From positions 161,033,290-161,097,289 of the forward strand of contig NC_134834.1 of the NCBI RefSeq assembly GCF_004210375.1: a stretch of DNA of 64,000 nucleotides, given 5' to 3'. The notes under the pieces were generated by a model. It had not been told where the DNA came from, did no database searches, and was given only the letters and a program-made list of their open reading frames with translations. Positions 1-10,465 of this stretch are shown in pieces; positions within the stretch are counted from its first letter, which is position 1, and the number at the start of each line of letters is the position of its first letter. The DNA is from Tachypleus tridentatus (lineage: Eukaryota > Arthropoda > Merostomata > Xiphosura > Limulidae). Made by a program: the position numbers and the translations under genes.

Positions 1-541
1 CGATACAGTAGTAATAAAGTAATGGAAAATACATCATGGATTTATTGATGGTGTAAAATGTTATCATACAAAGTAAATATTAATACATAGAACAACATAG
101 TAACGTTTTGTACTTGAACTCAGAACATTTTAATCTGTTTCCGTGCTGTTGTATAGTTTATTAATGTTCTGTTTTGGAACATTTATTGTTCCAAATTGTT
201 CACCATGTTTTGTATTGCTTGTAAATCCAGTAAACTCCCAACAGTCAAAGTTGGAATAAATACACTATATTATTTGATCTTGTACTATATGTAGTACTAG
301 GACTTACGAATAATTGTATAATATGAGAGCTCACCATAGTTATACGTACTGTTAATAGGGAGGGTTTTATTTACTCTATGTTTACTCAGATATTGTGGAA
401 CATAGTACTTTCATTACAAAGCTGAATTTAAACAAATATTTCAAACTATGGAGATTGATATAAAGGATGACACAGATTGTCATGAGAGTTCCTTACTATA
501 ATGTCCAGGCCGACTATGACATCTGTTACGATTATCAAATC
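1..541. other. non-coding stretch, nothing recognised
   Basis: AT-rich sequence without a usable reading frame, repeat or RNA signature that I can name. Confidence 0.6.
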
Positions 542-815
542 GGTTTGTTTGTTTTGAATTTCGCACAAAGCTACTCGAGGCTATCTGTGCTAGCCGTTCC
601 TAATTTAGTAGTGTAAGACTAGAGGGAAGGTAGCTAGTCATCACCACCCACCGCCAACTCTTGGGCTACTCTTTTACCAACGAATAGTGGGATTGACAGT
701 AACATTATAACGCCCCCACAGCTGAAAGGGCTAGCATGTTTGGCGTGACGGGGATGCGAACCCGAGACCCTCAGATTATGAGTCGCACGCCTTAACACGC
801 TTCGCCATGCCGGGC
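542..815 (-). mobile_element. SINE family 1, copy 1 (tRNA-derived)
   Basis: Read on the - strand this starts with a tRNA-like head containing box-B-like GGGTTCGCATCCCC-type sequence, followed by a conserved body (GTTGGCGGTGGGTGGTGATG-type block) and a tail ending TTTGTGCGAAATTCAAAACA plus a short AAAC repeat. The same order recurs in at least twelve other places in the window on both strands. The head explains why this region looks like a tRNA; it is not a functional tRNA gene. Confidence 0.9.
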
Positions 816-2234
816 TTATCAAATGGGAAATGACAGTCTATTTTGCAAGTAGTCAATAGTGACGGTTTGGGAGATGTTTTGAGTAATATGTCTCGTTTAG
901 CCATAACCTTTCTGAAAAAAAATAAGCTTTAAGTTTTAAGTAAATAGGCAGTTAAGTCAGGTATAAATTTAGCATCTGGTGTCATACAAGGAAAATCTTT
1001 GGTCAGTGCTGAAAATGACAAGCGATACAGGGAGCTCAAAATCAGGCTATAGAAGTTCTGCATAATAAAACAATGAATCATAAACGTTTTGTGTTCAGAA
1101 TATCTGAAGATAAGAGACGAAGAACATTGACTCCAGACTTTTTTAACAAGTAATCATGATTCTCCTACCACATGAAAAGTCCTGTCAGTGTAAAACATCT
1201 GAGCTAGACTTATTTTCTCTCCTTTCCACATAAACAGTGATTGAGGACTGAATATTACCCTCTACCGGTCCAGCGCTGGGTCAGCGGTAAGTCTACTGAT
1301 TTGCAACACCAAAGTCAGGGGTTTTGCTAAAAGAAAAAAAAACACACACATCTTTTTATTTTAGTAACCGACTGAGAATCTGTAGAATTTTCTATATCGG
1401 TATCAGGGAATGAATATATAGATCCAACTCGTATCTTCATGTAAAAGCAAATATTGTCAGGCCTGATGGCATTGATATAAAATTAAGGATGAAGAGACCT
1501 CTGCAAACTTTTTACTTCATTCACTGTTTTCTTAAATAGGCGTATAACTTAATGATAAAATCGTTTCTTCGTCTCACAATATTTATTCATATAAGGTCTA
1601 CATAGAAACTTTACAAAGTTATAAATGGTGAGCTAACAAAAGTCATTTGACATCGTCCATGTGGATAAAAGACAAAGCAAGCAAATTTGTTGCATTATAT
1701 TTAAATGATTGCAAAAACGATGTAATCAACACATGGATACACGTGGTAGTTAAACAGGAAACATGATCGGTCGTTTACATTCGGATATATTTTAACAGAA
1801 CAATTTCTTGCCTAATGGTGTAAGTTTGGTACAAAAGCTCATTTTGTATTATACCAAGCGATGAATTGGGATTCAAAATTATCTGCGACGTGTTTCTATC
1901 TATGTTAAAAAGCTAAAATCAACCCATCAATCGTTCTGTTACATTCTAAAGCATTTCAGAAAAGAACAGCTATATATCCTTTGAAATATGTAATGTGTAA
2001 ATCGTTTTCAGATCCCCAGAGACACGTAAGACATTTATCGCTAACGTGTTTTTAGATCAAATACCTACCCATCTTCTTATAGGATGTGTTGATAACGATG
2101 CATTGAATGGATTCTGAAAGTTCAACTAATATGATATCAATTTGGTGGCAATGAACGTGGACGGAAAACAGATGCCCACTCGACCTTTATAGTCAGATTT
2201 TGAAGCTGAGCTGAATGTACGGTGTTTTGAAATA
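816..2234. other. non-coding stretch with one SINE-2 fragment
   Basis: No coding signal recognised. 1262-1325 resembles the tRNA-like head of SINE family 2 (CAGCGGTAAGTCTACTGATT-like) in + orientation and is truncated. The remainder is AT-rich single-copy-looking DNA. Confidence 0.5.
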
Positions 2235-2512
2235 TTGTTTAGAGGAACTAGAAATGATTCCAAGATGAAGGAATTGATATACTTAAGAGGATATACACTA
2301 CCTACCTTTGATTGTACACCTGATCTAAATTTACTGGTGATTCGTCACTTTAACTTGGTGAAACAGGGAAATATACAAATTAAAATACGTTTTGGTAGTG
2401 CTTTACCTAACAGTAAAATTCATTCAGTGTATACAGAAGTTCAATCAATTTTCACTTTATTCAGTGTAGAGAGAGCAAATGGAACCGCCTTATACAATGC
2501 TTTGTCAGACAG
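2235..2512 (+). CDS. orphan ORF or exon of unknown function
   Basis: An open frame of about 92 codons ends exactly where a consensus splice donor CAG|GTAAGT occurs (2513 onward), and an acceptor-like TTGTTTAG lies at its left edge (about 2239). That pairing is what makes it look like an exon rather than chance. I do not recognise the product. The tail (VERANGTALYNAL) vaguely resembles the start of an hAT transposase catalytic region, but the match is too weak to name. No partner exon was found on either side. It could be a remnant of a transposase or a real exon of an unidentified gene. Confidence 0.3.
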
Positions 2513-3156
2513 GTAAGTTTAGTAACGTATGCCATCCAAAACGTTCATAGAGAATGTATAATTATTATTTCAGTGTAATTGAATTTTTTGTTTAAAATAA
2601 CATTTAATAATTGTTACTTAAAATAATAAATTCAACGTGTGTAAAATGTTTCAAAATATTTAATATATAATGAATTAAAATAGAAAATAATTTGGTATCA
2701 AAAATTATTTAAATAACTTGTATAAAAAATCCACTTTCTCAAAGAGTACCGTGACTTTTTACCAGCAAAGATACTTAATGTTCTCGTATAAATACTAAAT
2801 ATCGAATTTAATTAACTGAATTTGAACAGTTCGTAATGTTTGAAATCTATAAATGTTCCTTGTCAAATTCTGTAGTTTTCCGATTAATAAACATTAATCA
2901 CAATTATAGCTTCCGAGGCATATATTATCCTGACGCGTTGGTTCATATTCTTTAAGACGAGATTCTCGAACGTTCAATAATGTTGGAGACACACTAGTGT
3001 TTTTGTAAATTATATATTGCTGATTCTTGCTCTCGAGAATCTTGTATAAATTTAGAGAACAGGCGGGACTTCAGCAATACACATCTAGCAATATACGTCA
3101 CATACATAAAGGTGAAACGACAAATAGGTATTAAAATAGACGCACAAGAGTTAATC
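2513..3156. other. non-coding stretch
   Basis: AT-rich; follows the putative donor at 2513. Nothing else recognised. Confidence 0.5.
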
Positions 3157-3327
3157 CGTTACATGGTTAATCCCACTATTCACTGGTGTAAGAGTAGTTC
3201 AACAGTTGGCGGTGGGTAGTGATGACTAGCTGCCTTCTCTCTAGTCTTACGCTGTTAAATTAGGGACGGCTATCTCAGATAGCCCTCATGTGGCTTTGCA
3301 CGAAATTCAAATCAAACCGAAACAATT
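3157..3327 (+). mobile_element. SINE family 1, copy 2 (5'-truncated)
   Basis: Contains only the body and tail of family 1 (from the CAATCCCACTATTC-like block to the CGAAATTCAAA tail); the tRNA-like head is missing, as expected for incomplete reverse transcription. Confidence 0.85.
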
Positions 3328-3517
3328 GGAGTTTTAATTCAGTAGTTAGAGCAAAAGCTTTGAAATTTTCCTACAACAGTTACAACTTCATATCTTGTAA
3401 TTTTACCATAATATTTACAGCTTCGTTACTTGTAATTTTGTAGTATCCTTTAGAACTTCACAACTGGTAACTCTGACGCAATAATCACATTTTGAAGTTC
3501 ATTGTTCCCTTGTGAGA

Positions 3518-3625
3518 CAGCAGTAAATTGACGGACTCCCAACGCTAAAATCCGGGGTTCGACTCCCCTCGGCGGAACAGTAAATAGCCCAGTGTGGCTT
3601 TAATCGAAGCCCATCAAAATTTAAA
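3518..3625 (+). mobile_element. SINE family 3 (tRNA-derived), + copy
   Basis: tRNA-like head with a clear B box (GGGGTTCGACTCCCC) followed by a body TAGCCCAGTGTGGCTTT. The same sequence occurs in opposite orientation at 34054-34168, 38202-38321 and 61955-62062. Confidence 0.7.
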
Positions 3626-3837
3626 TCTGAAGAATTTATACACAATGTTATTTGTTGAGCGTTGTGCTTACTTACTTAAAAATAGTAAAAGAGAGTAATA
3701 GAAACAGTGTGAACTAGAAGTAATAATTACTTTTTACTGCCAGTTACTTTAACTATATCCAATTTCTGCTTTTTTGTATCATGATGAATGAACACAATTT
3801 CTTCAGAACATAAATAATATACAAAAGCACATTCAAT

Positions 3838-4119
3838 TCGTTTGTTTGTTTGTTTTAAATTTCGCGCAAAGCTACTCGAGGGCTATTGGCGCTAGCCGTC
3901 CCTAACTTTGCAGTGTAAGACTAGAGGGAAGGCAGCTAGTCATCACTACTCACCGCCAACTCTTGGGCTGCTCTTTTACCAACGAACAGTGGGATTGACC
4001 GTGACATTATAACGGCCCCACGGCTGAAAGAGCGAGCATGTTTGGTGCGACCGGGATTCGAACCCGCGACCTTCAGAGTGCCAATCGGACACCTTAACCC
4101 ACCTGGCCATGCCGGGTCC
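3838..4119 (-). mobile_element. SINE family 1, copy 3
   Basis: Near full-length copy on the - strand: AAAC-repeat tail at the left, tRNA-like head (GGGATTCGAACCCGCGACC, read on +) at the right. Confidence 0.9.
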
Positions 4120-4236
4120 ATATTCAATTTACAAAGGAAAATAAACGTTTTAAAAGAAGTAAAATTAATAACTGTCTCTATCTTAGATATATACATATAA
4201 AACATAAGCATACTTCAAAGATGTTGGAAAATATTA

Positions 4237-4282
4237 TTGTATATATATATATACACACATATGTGTGTGTGTGTGTGTGTGT
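4237..4282. repeat. compound dinucleotide microsatellite
   Basis: Runs of TA, then AC, then GT/TG repeats in succession just left of the hAT element. Confidence 0.85.
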
Positions 4283-4763
4283 AACCTTAAAGTAACGACC
4301 AGATTCATTTTAACTCTTCAAATGAAAATTAAACACATGTTAAGAAAAGTATATAATGAATCCACCCTACTGGCTAACATTGACAAAATACAGTGTATCA
4401 CAGGGGTGTGCAACAGGCGGCCCGCGGGCCACAACCCGGCCCGCCAAGCCATTTAGTGTGGCCCTAGTTGTTGTAATCTAACCATGTGGCCTGATCTGTA
4501 ATCCAACGCAAATGGAATATTTTTAAAAGCATCGATCCTACGGGATTCCCAGGCTTCGACTCGACAAACTTCTAAAATTATCTTTGCTAGAGAGGAGCAG
4601 GCCGAATTCGATTGGTCGGCCTCCTTAGGGCATGAATAGGTGACGTGCACTAGCACTATTGTCTACGACTCAACGTCATGTCCTGAACCTCGCCTTCGCC
4701 CGCTGGCGACAATTTTCCCTAACCTCTGCTGTCCGTCATTCAATTGGAGCACAAGACGTAGTT

Positions 4764-4944
4764 TATATGCAAAAACGGCTCGTTTGGGTTGAGAAAATAT
4801 TTTACATAGAAGAGCGAACAACGTTTCGACCTTCTTCGGTCATCGTCAGGTTCACAAAGGTTCGCTCTTCTATGTAAAATATTTTCTCAACCCAAACGAG
4901 CCGTTTTTGCATATAAATTTCTCAACAAGTGGGTTTCTCGACAT
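4764..4944. mobile_element. foldback insertion with hammerhead-like loop
   Basis: A 181-bp insert inside the hAT element, flanked by 14-bp direct duplications CACAAGACGTAGTT (4750-4763 and 4945-4958). It consists of two perfect 56-bp inverted arms (4764-4819 and 4860-4915), a 40-nt loop (4820-4859) and a short tail. The loop, read on the - strand, has CTGACGA, a 4-bp stem GACC/GGTC and GAAAC, the conserved core of a hammerhead ribozyme. Such motifs are known from Penelope-like retroelements; assignment to that class is inference. Confidence 0.8.
4820..4859 (-). ncRNA. hammerhead-ribozyme-like motif
   Basis: On the - strand: CTGACGA (complement of 4843-4849), stem II GACC/GGTC (4838-4841 with 4828-4831) closed by GAAGAA, then GAAAC (4823-4827) and a palindromic AACGTT that could form a very short stem III in a dimer. 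All invariant core positions are present. Whether stem I and a cleavable site form is not certain. Confidence 0.5.
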
Positions 4945-4958
4945 CACAAGACGTAGTT

Positions 4959-5929
4959 GTAAGCCATTGCATTATTCACCAAGAGAGCTTGTGCACCAAA
5001 GTTCTGGATTTTGCAGAAGTCATGAAAAATGTCGTCCAATGCGTAAATTATATTCGAACACGAGGATTAAATCATCGACAATTTAAAACTTTTTTAGATG
5101 AGCTGGACAGTGAGTATTCAGATGTTTTGTACTTCTCTGCTGTACGTTGGCTTAGTAGAGCTGCTACTTTGAAGAGATTCTGGAATCTGCGAGAGGAGAT
5201 TAAGTTCTTCATGGAGAGCAAACGTCAGAATGTGGACTTCTTGAGCAATGAGAACTGGCTGAATGACTTAGCATTCCTCACAGACATTACACAGCATCTG
5301 TCTGATTTAAACTTAAAACTACAAGGGAAAAGTCAACTTGTGAATAAGTTGTTTGAGCATATTTGTGCTTTTGAGAAGAAATTGGAACTTTTCCAGGTTC
5401 AGTTGAGAAGAGCCATATTGACCCATTTTACATGTCTTGCAACCAGGAAACTGGAATTTCTAATCTGGATTGCACCAAATATGGAACCAGTGTACAAAAG
5501 CTGCGTGATGAGTTTGCAAACAGATTTCCAGATTTCAGACAAACTGAAATTAGATTGAAATTGTTCGCTCAACCTTTTGATTTGGCAGCGGAAGACAGTC
5601 CTGATGATTGCCAAATGGAACTCATTGAACTGCAGGCTGACATGGACACTAAAAGGAAATTCTCTGAAAACAGTTTGCTAGACTTTTACAAACTCTGTGT
5701 ACGTGAAAAGTTTCCCAATTTGTCCCGTCATGCACAAAGAATTGCCTCCCTTTTTGGTAGCACCTACTGCTGTGAGCAATTTTTCTCCAAAATGAAGCTC
5801 ATCAAAACCAAATGTAGAAGTCAGCTGACTGATGAACATTTGACCAGTCAGTTAAGAGTGGCAACCACTTCTGTCAAAGCTGATATTGACAAGCTCTGCA
5901 AGGACTCTAAATTTCAAGTGTCGCACTAA
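4959..5929 (+). pseudogene. hAT transposase remnant (GTF2IRD2-like), frameshifted
   Basis: Two overlapping open frames, 4929-5558 and 5432-5929, together cover the central and C-terminal part of an hAT transposase related to vertebrate GTF2IRD2 and ZBED-type proteins. Recognisable stretches are VLDFAEVMKNVVQCVNYIR, VRWLSRAATLKRFW, the alpha-helical insertion region that follows it, and a C-terminal hAT dimerisation segment with ASLFGSTYCCEQFFSKMK and RSQLTDEHL. The frame changes between about 5432 and 5558. The first catalytic Asp region and BED finger are absent, so the gene is 5'-truncated as well. Coding sequence resumes right after the 14-bp duplication that marks the foldback insertion. 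Confidence 0.9.
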
Positions 5930-6099
5930 AATGATCACTCATGCAAAAATATAAAATATTATTGCTTGCATTTTGATAATTTTTTTTAATTTATTGTGCA
6001 TGTACACGAATAAGCTTGTTTTTTAAGTGGCCCCGCTTGATTGATGAAGTTGGTTATATGGCCCACCGACGAAAAATGTTGCACACCCCTGGTGTATCA

Positions 6100-6712
6100 C
6101 TTACTCAGCATCATACACGGGTGAAACTGGATATAACTTGAAAGTCGGGTTAAAATAAAACGAAGGAACCCCCTTTTCAAGTCCATGAACTTACGAACAA
6201 AAACAAACAGTTTTTCAGACAGAATGTCACAGCACTAAAACATGGACCTGACATTAACAGAAGAAAAATCAGAGAAACTTTATGAATAAAATCAAACAAT
6301 TCTACAAATGATATGAACATGCGTAAGAAACCATTATGGGTTTTCTAATTTCCAATAAAGGGGTTCGGCCACCTGTAATTAATCTGTCCCATCATTGTAT
6401 CATAGTATGTTGTCTGTCAGTCAGCCACTAGACAGTAACATGATGTTAAATAAAGGATGCTTAGCGTTGCAATTTGTACTGTCATCACGTCAGTAAAATA
6501 CGCGCATGCCATGAATAACGAGAATTATGCACTCTGTAGCATGACACGTGAACTTCAAAACATTTAAATAAAAATACTTCTACTTGTTATTCTTAATTTT
6601 GATTTTATTTAATCTTGTCCTGTTTCAAGAGTGTTAGTTTAAATACTAGAACCTTCTTTACCGTCAGAAAAACTATGCACTTGAGAATAATTATCTATGA
6701 TAAAAATATTTT
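6100..6712. other. non-coding stretch
   Basis: AT-rich sequence right of the hAT target duplication; nothing recognised. Confidence 0.5.
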
Positions 6713-6990
6713 GGGCCCGGCATGGCCAGGTGGTTAAGGCACTCCACTCGAAATTCGAGGATCGCGGGTTTGAATCTCCGTCACACCAAACATGCTCTCC
6801 CTTTCAGCCGTGGGGTCGTTATAATGTAACGGTCAATCCTACTATTCATTGGTAAAAGAGTAGCCAAAAAGTTGGCGGTGGGTGGTGATGACTAGCTGCC
6901 TTCCCTCTAGTCTTACACTTCTACATTAGGGACAGCTAGCGTAAATAACCCTCGTGTAACTTTGCGTGAAATTCAAAACAGATCAAACAA
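6713..6990 (+). mobile_element. SINE family 1, copy 4
   Basis: Full-length + strand copy starting GGGCCCGGCATGGCCAGG, with tRNA-like box B, conserved body and tail. Confidence 0.92.
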
Positions 6991-7636
6991 ATTTTGACTC
7001 TACCATTTTAAAAGGTTTTCTGGTGTTTTATTGTTCGATATTAATATTTTAGGAAGGGTTTCTCGATTACTATGTTTTATTTGTAGGGGTTTCTGGATTT
7101 TTCACCACACAACTATCAGTATTTTTAATGCTACTTTCAATACGTGAACTTTGTTTTTTGTTGTTAACTGAAAGGTGAACAACGGACTTTCTTTTAGAAG
7201 CTATTATAGGTATAGATCCCCAAAATTTTGAGTTATAAGCCCTCGTGTTTAACACTGAGCCACCGCTGTATTAATGTTCTTTAAACATCTTGCATAAAAA
7301 ATTACAAAATTATCAGGTAGCTTATACATCCAAACTAACTGTTTCTAAACGTTCTAACATAATTAGAAATTTTTAATCGTCTAGGTGCTCATAAAGCACT
7401 TTAAATAAACAAATACAATTACACGTTCACACGAGCTAACGACAGACTCATGGCCGTGCAGTGAAAATTAAACAACTGTTTCGACTAAATCTTTTTTACA
7501 AATTAAACTACCATTTTATAATAAACACGTGCTTCGATGAGGTTTTTTTAATTATTTAAGCTATAGACTTGCAGACGTGTTGTAAAATATTAGTTGTGAA
7601 ATGATACAGAAAGGCGAACGTTTAACACACCTGTCA
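6991..7636. other. non-coding stretch with a SINE-2 head fragment
   Basis: 7205-7266 looks like a degraded family 2 head in - orientation (ends CACTGAGCCACCGCTG). Otherwise nothing recognised; the open frame across it is not gene-like. Confidence 0.4.
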
Positions 7637-7920
7637 GGTTTTGGTTTGATTTGTTTAGAATTTCGCGCAAAGCTACACGAGAGCTACCTGCGCTAGCCGT
7701 CTTTACTTTAGCAGTGTAATAATAGAGAGAAGGCAGATAGTTATCACCACCCACCGCCAACTCTTGGGCTACTCTTTTACTAACGAATAGTGGAATTGAC
7801 CGTTACATTATAACGCTCCCATGGCTCAAAGGGCGAGCGTGTTTGGTGCGAGGGGGATTCAAACCTGCGACCCTCAAATTTCGACTGGAGTCCCCTAACC
7901 ACCTGGTCATGCTGGGCCCC
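7637..7920 (-). mobile_element. SINE family 1, copy 5
   Basis: Full-length - strand copy, more diverged than its neighbours; ends in GCTGGGCCCC. Confidence 0.9.
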
Positions 7921-8800
7921 TCTTGTTCAGAAAAACTGTAAAAATTCACATTAGGATGATATACGCTTAATTTATTTTTTTACATCATTACTCAAGATTT
8001 GTACTGTAGAGAGAAAGGTGTATATACTAGCCAGTTACGAAAAGACACATGTCATTTGTATTATACTCTACATACATATTACTCAAATTACCTAGTCATA
8101 TTACTCTTTATACAGGACTTGTACAAGACCATTCAACATGACTTTCCTTCATGTCCTACTTATGCTACAGGAATGCCTCAAAGACTTTACAAAAGAGGTT
8201 CATTTATTTATTTCTATTAATTATCTCGTGCCCTTAAATCTTGTTCCTAGGTTTACTAATATGGTCCTTCAGTTTATTAAATCTTTGTAGTTGCTTGGTC
8301 TTAATGAATCTACAATTTTGATTTCATTTTCCTCTATAATTTACTTACTCATATGGTTTTAAATATTTCTTTGTGTTCTTCAGGTTGCCATGATAAAAAA
8401 TATGGGAGTGTAGTGCTGTTATCGTACAATATTAATATAGTCTATACCAATGATTTCCAACCATTGACTCATGGATGGATGCTGGTCAAGAGGGATGTTT
8501 GAGCTGATTAATAAGACGGTAGAAAAATGTATTTTAAAATAAAACTGTTGAAGTACATTGTTTTACAGTGCAATGTAAAATGAAATTAAAAGGTTAATAT
8601 TATATGAAGTGGTGCGCGAACTTTTGAGATTGGAACTAAATGGTTCTCGGAAAGAAAGAAGTAAGAAACAATGTCTATAATATACTATACATAAATTTAT
8701 TTACTGTTATAAGGTACATTTTAAATATCTAAAAATAAATATCTAGTTTAAAATGCTGATGAAATAATGACCTAACATTGTGTGTAGTAAGTATAAAACC
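7921..8800. other. non-coding stretch
   Basis: No coding or RNA signal. 8449-8472 (CCAATGATTTCCAACCATTG) resembles the end of some hAT elements, but no matching second end was found. Confidence 0.4.
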
Positions 8801-8804
8801 AGAA

Positions 8805-9150
8805 TAATACAAATGGCAGAGCAAATGAATCAGAAATTAGTTAAGTATTCAGGAAATTAATTAATGAGTGTTCCGTTACTGAGTTTATTCGTTCAGTGTC
8901 AATTAGTGAGTTGGTCAGTGTGAATTATTGTGTCTTTTTAGTCTTTTATTCAAGTAATCAGCTAGTTAACCAGCATACTTGTAAATGATCCATTAGTGAA
9001 GAAATTCTGCAAGCAAGTCTATTTGTGAGTTAGGTCATATTATTATCAAACGTTTGTGAAGTTAGGCCTACAAGTGAACATAGCCTTTTGCAAACATTAT
9101 TGAATAAGTAAATTGATTTGTTATTTGAACTAGATTGGGTATTATTGTTA
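8805..9150 (+). repeat. diverged direct repeat, left copy (possible LTR)
   Basis: Shares an ordered set of blocks with 10185-10465: a TATAAA-like box, GAGTTTATTCGTTCAGTGTC versus GAGTTTATCAGTTCAGTGTC, then TTAGTGA, GTCAGTG, TTTGTGAA and GGTATTATT. The two copies lie about 1.35 kb apart in the same orientation. They may be ancient LTRs of a small non-coding retroelement, or two dispersed repeat copies. Confidence 0.35.
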
Positions 9151-10184
9151 CTAGATAACATAAATGGATTCACTCAATGATAGAACAAATTACAACCGTA
9201 GTGCCAAAAGTGGGATTATTTTGGTGAAATTCAAATAGAAGTATGACTAATTCAAGATGAAAACATAAAGTATGACCAAATATTTGCAGATATTATGAAA
9301 CAGTTAAATAATAACCGAATATAAAGACATAGAAAAATGATAGAACAAAAACAAAAAGACAGATAATTAAAAAAAAAGAAGAAAGAAACAGGAAACTAAA
9401 GGAAGACAAAAAAAAGGAGAGATAATTTTAAGAAAGGATATAAAAGAAAGAGATGTAATATTTAATAATAATTAAAAACAATATATATATTTGAAAACCA
9501 CCTGGTGAAGACATTGGAAATATAGAGAATGATTACAGCAGAAAATACACGAAGCTACAGGCAACACAGTATCGTCATTAAATGTTTTGGAGAGAACTTA
9601 ACGAACCTTTAGGCCTTTTGTTCTCGTATTCAAATGATAATCATTCAAAAGAATTTTAAATATAATTTGCAGACAGACTAAGGATTATCAGTGATGTTCT
9701 GCACGACTTTACCCAGGAAAGACTTAAATCAGCTAATGATAAAACGAAAAGTTGCTGCAATGCTAATGGTGCATTATATTGAAGTGATACGATATGGCTA
9801 TACAATTCCTTACACAAGAAATGGCATATTCTGAAGTTAACCAGATATGAATCTGCTGAAAAATTCAGGGTCCCAGTTGAGATCATTTCTATATAATCAG
9901 CATAACTATCTACCTAAGGAAAAACTATCCCCCTTCATTGACAGAAGAGCAAGCTATGATAGGAAACAAGAGGCCACACCCTATGCATACCATAGTCCTT
10001 AGAGGAGAAGTCCACAAAATACTTTAATAATAGACAGTTTAGTGTACTGTTTTACTCATGCATGTATTTAGGATTGTTTAAGGGGCTTTACAAGTAAATA
10101 AAAGAAGCTGTGTTGTGAGCTATATTTATAATATTTTAATCGAGATATTTGTTTGCTAAAGGGAGTTAATCGTGATGATGGTGT
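9151..10184. other. purine-rich non-coding interval between direct repeats
   Basis: Includes a purine-rich block (about 9330-9470). No open frame resembling gag or pol. Confidence 0.4.
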
Positions 10185-10465
10185 TATAATCTAAATCTAG
10201 GATGATATAAATGCCAAAGTGATTGTGTAAGTAATCAGTGATGAATTCTTTTCATGAGTTTATCAGTTCAGTGTCTGTTAGTGATTTACCCTGTGAGAAA
10301 TATTGTATTTATTAATCATCAAATGAATTAGTCAGTGCATTTGTTATTAAGAAAATCTCTTAGAGAAGAATTTTTTAAATAAATTTTTGTGAACTTAGTG
10401 TGTAGTAAATGTTTGTGGAGAAATGACTTAATTGGTTTCTGTTACACGGGACGCACTTGGTATTA
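10185..10465 (+). repeat. diverged direct repeat, right copy (possible LTR)
   Basis: Right-hand partner of 8805-9150; see that entry for the shared blocks. Confidence 0.35.

Larger units (their letters stand above)
4393..6099 (+). mobile_element. hAT transposon (GTF2IRD2/ZBED-like), complete ends, dead
   Basis: The element proper is 4401-6091. Its ends are inverted (CAGGGGTGTGCAAC at left, GTTGCACACCCCTG at right) and it is flanked by perfect 8-bp target duplications GTGTATCA (4393-4400 and 6092-6099), diagnostic of hAT superfamily insertion. Inside are two overlapping pieces of transposase in different frames. The N-terminal zinc finger and early catalytic part are missing, and a 181-bp foldback sequence has inserted at 4764-4944. 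The element cannot make transposase, but its ends are nearly intact, so it could be mobilised in trans. Confidence 0.95.

Noticed and set aside
6713-6790. tRNA gene suggested by A/B-box-like sequence (also at the other SINE heads)
   Set aside because: No proper cloverleaf with acceptor stem and CCA-side pairing; the same sequence heads every copy of an interspersed SINE.
8449-8472. hAT-like terminus (CCAATGATTTCCAACC)
   Set aside because: No inverted partner or 8-bp target duplication found nearby.
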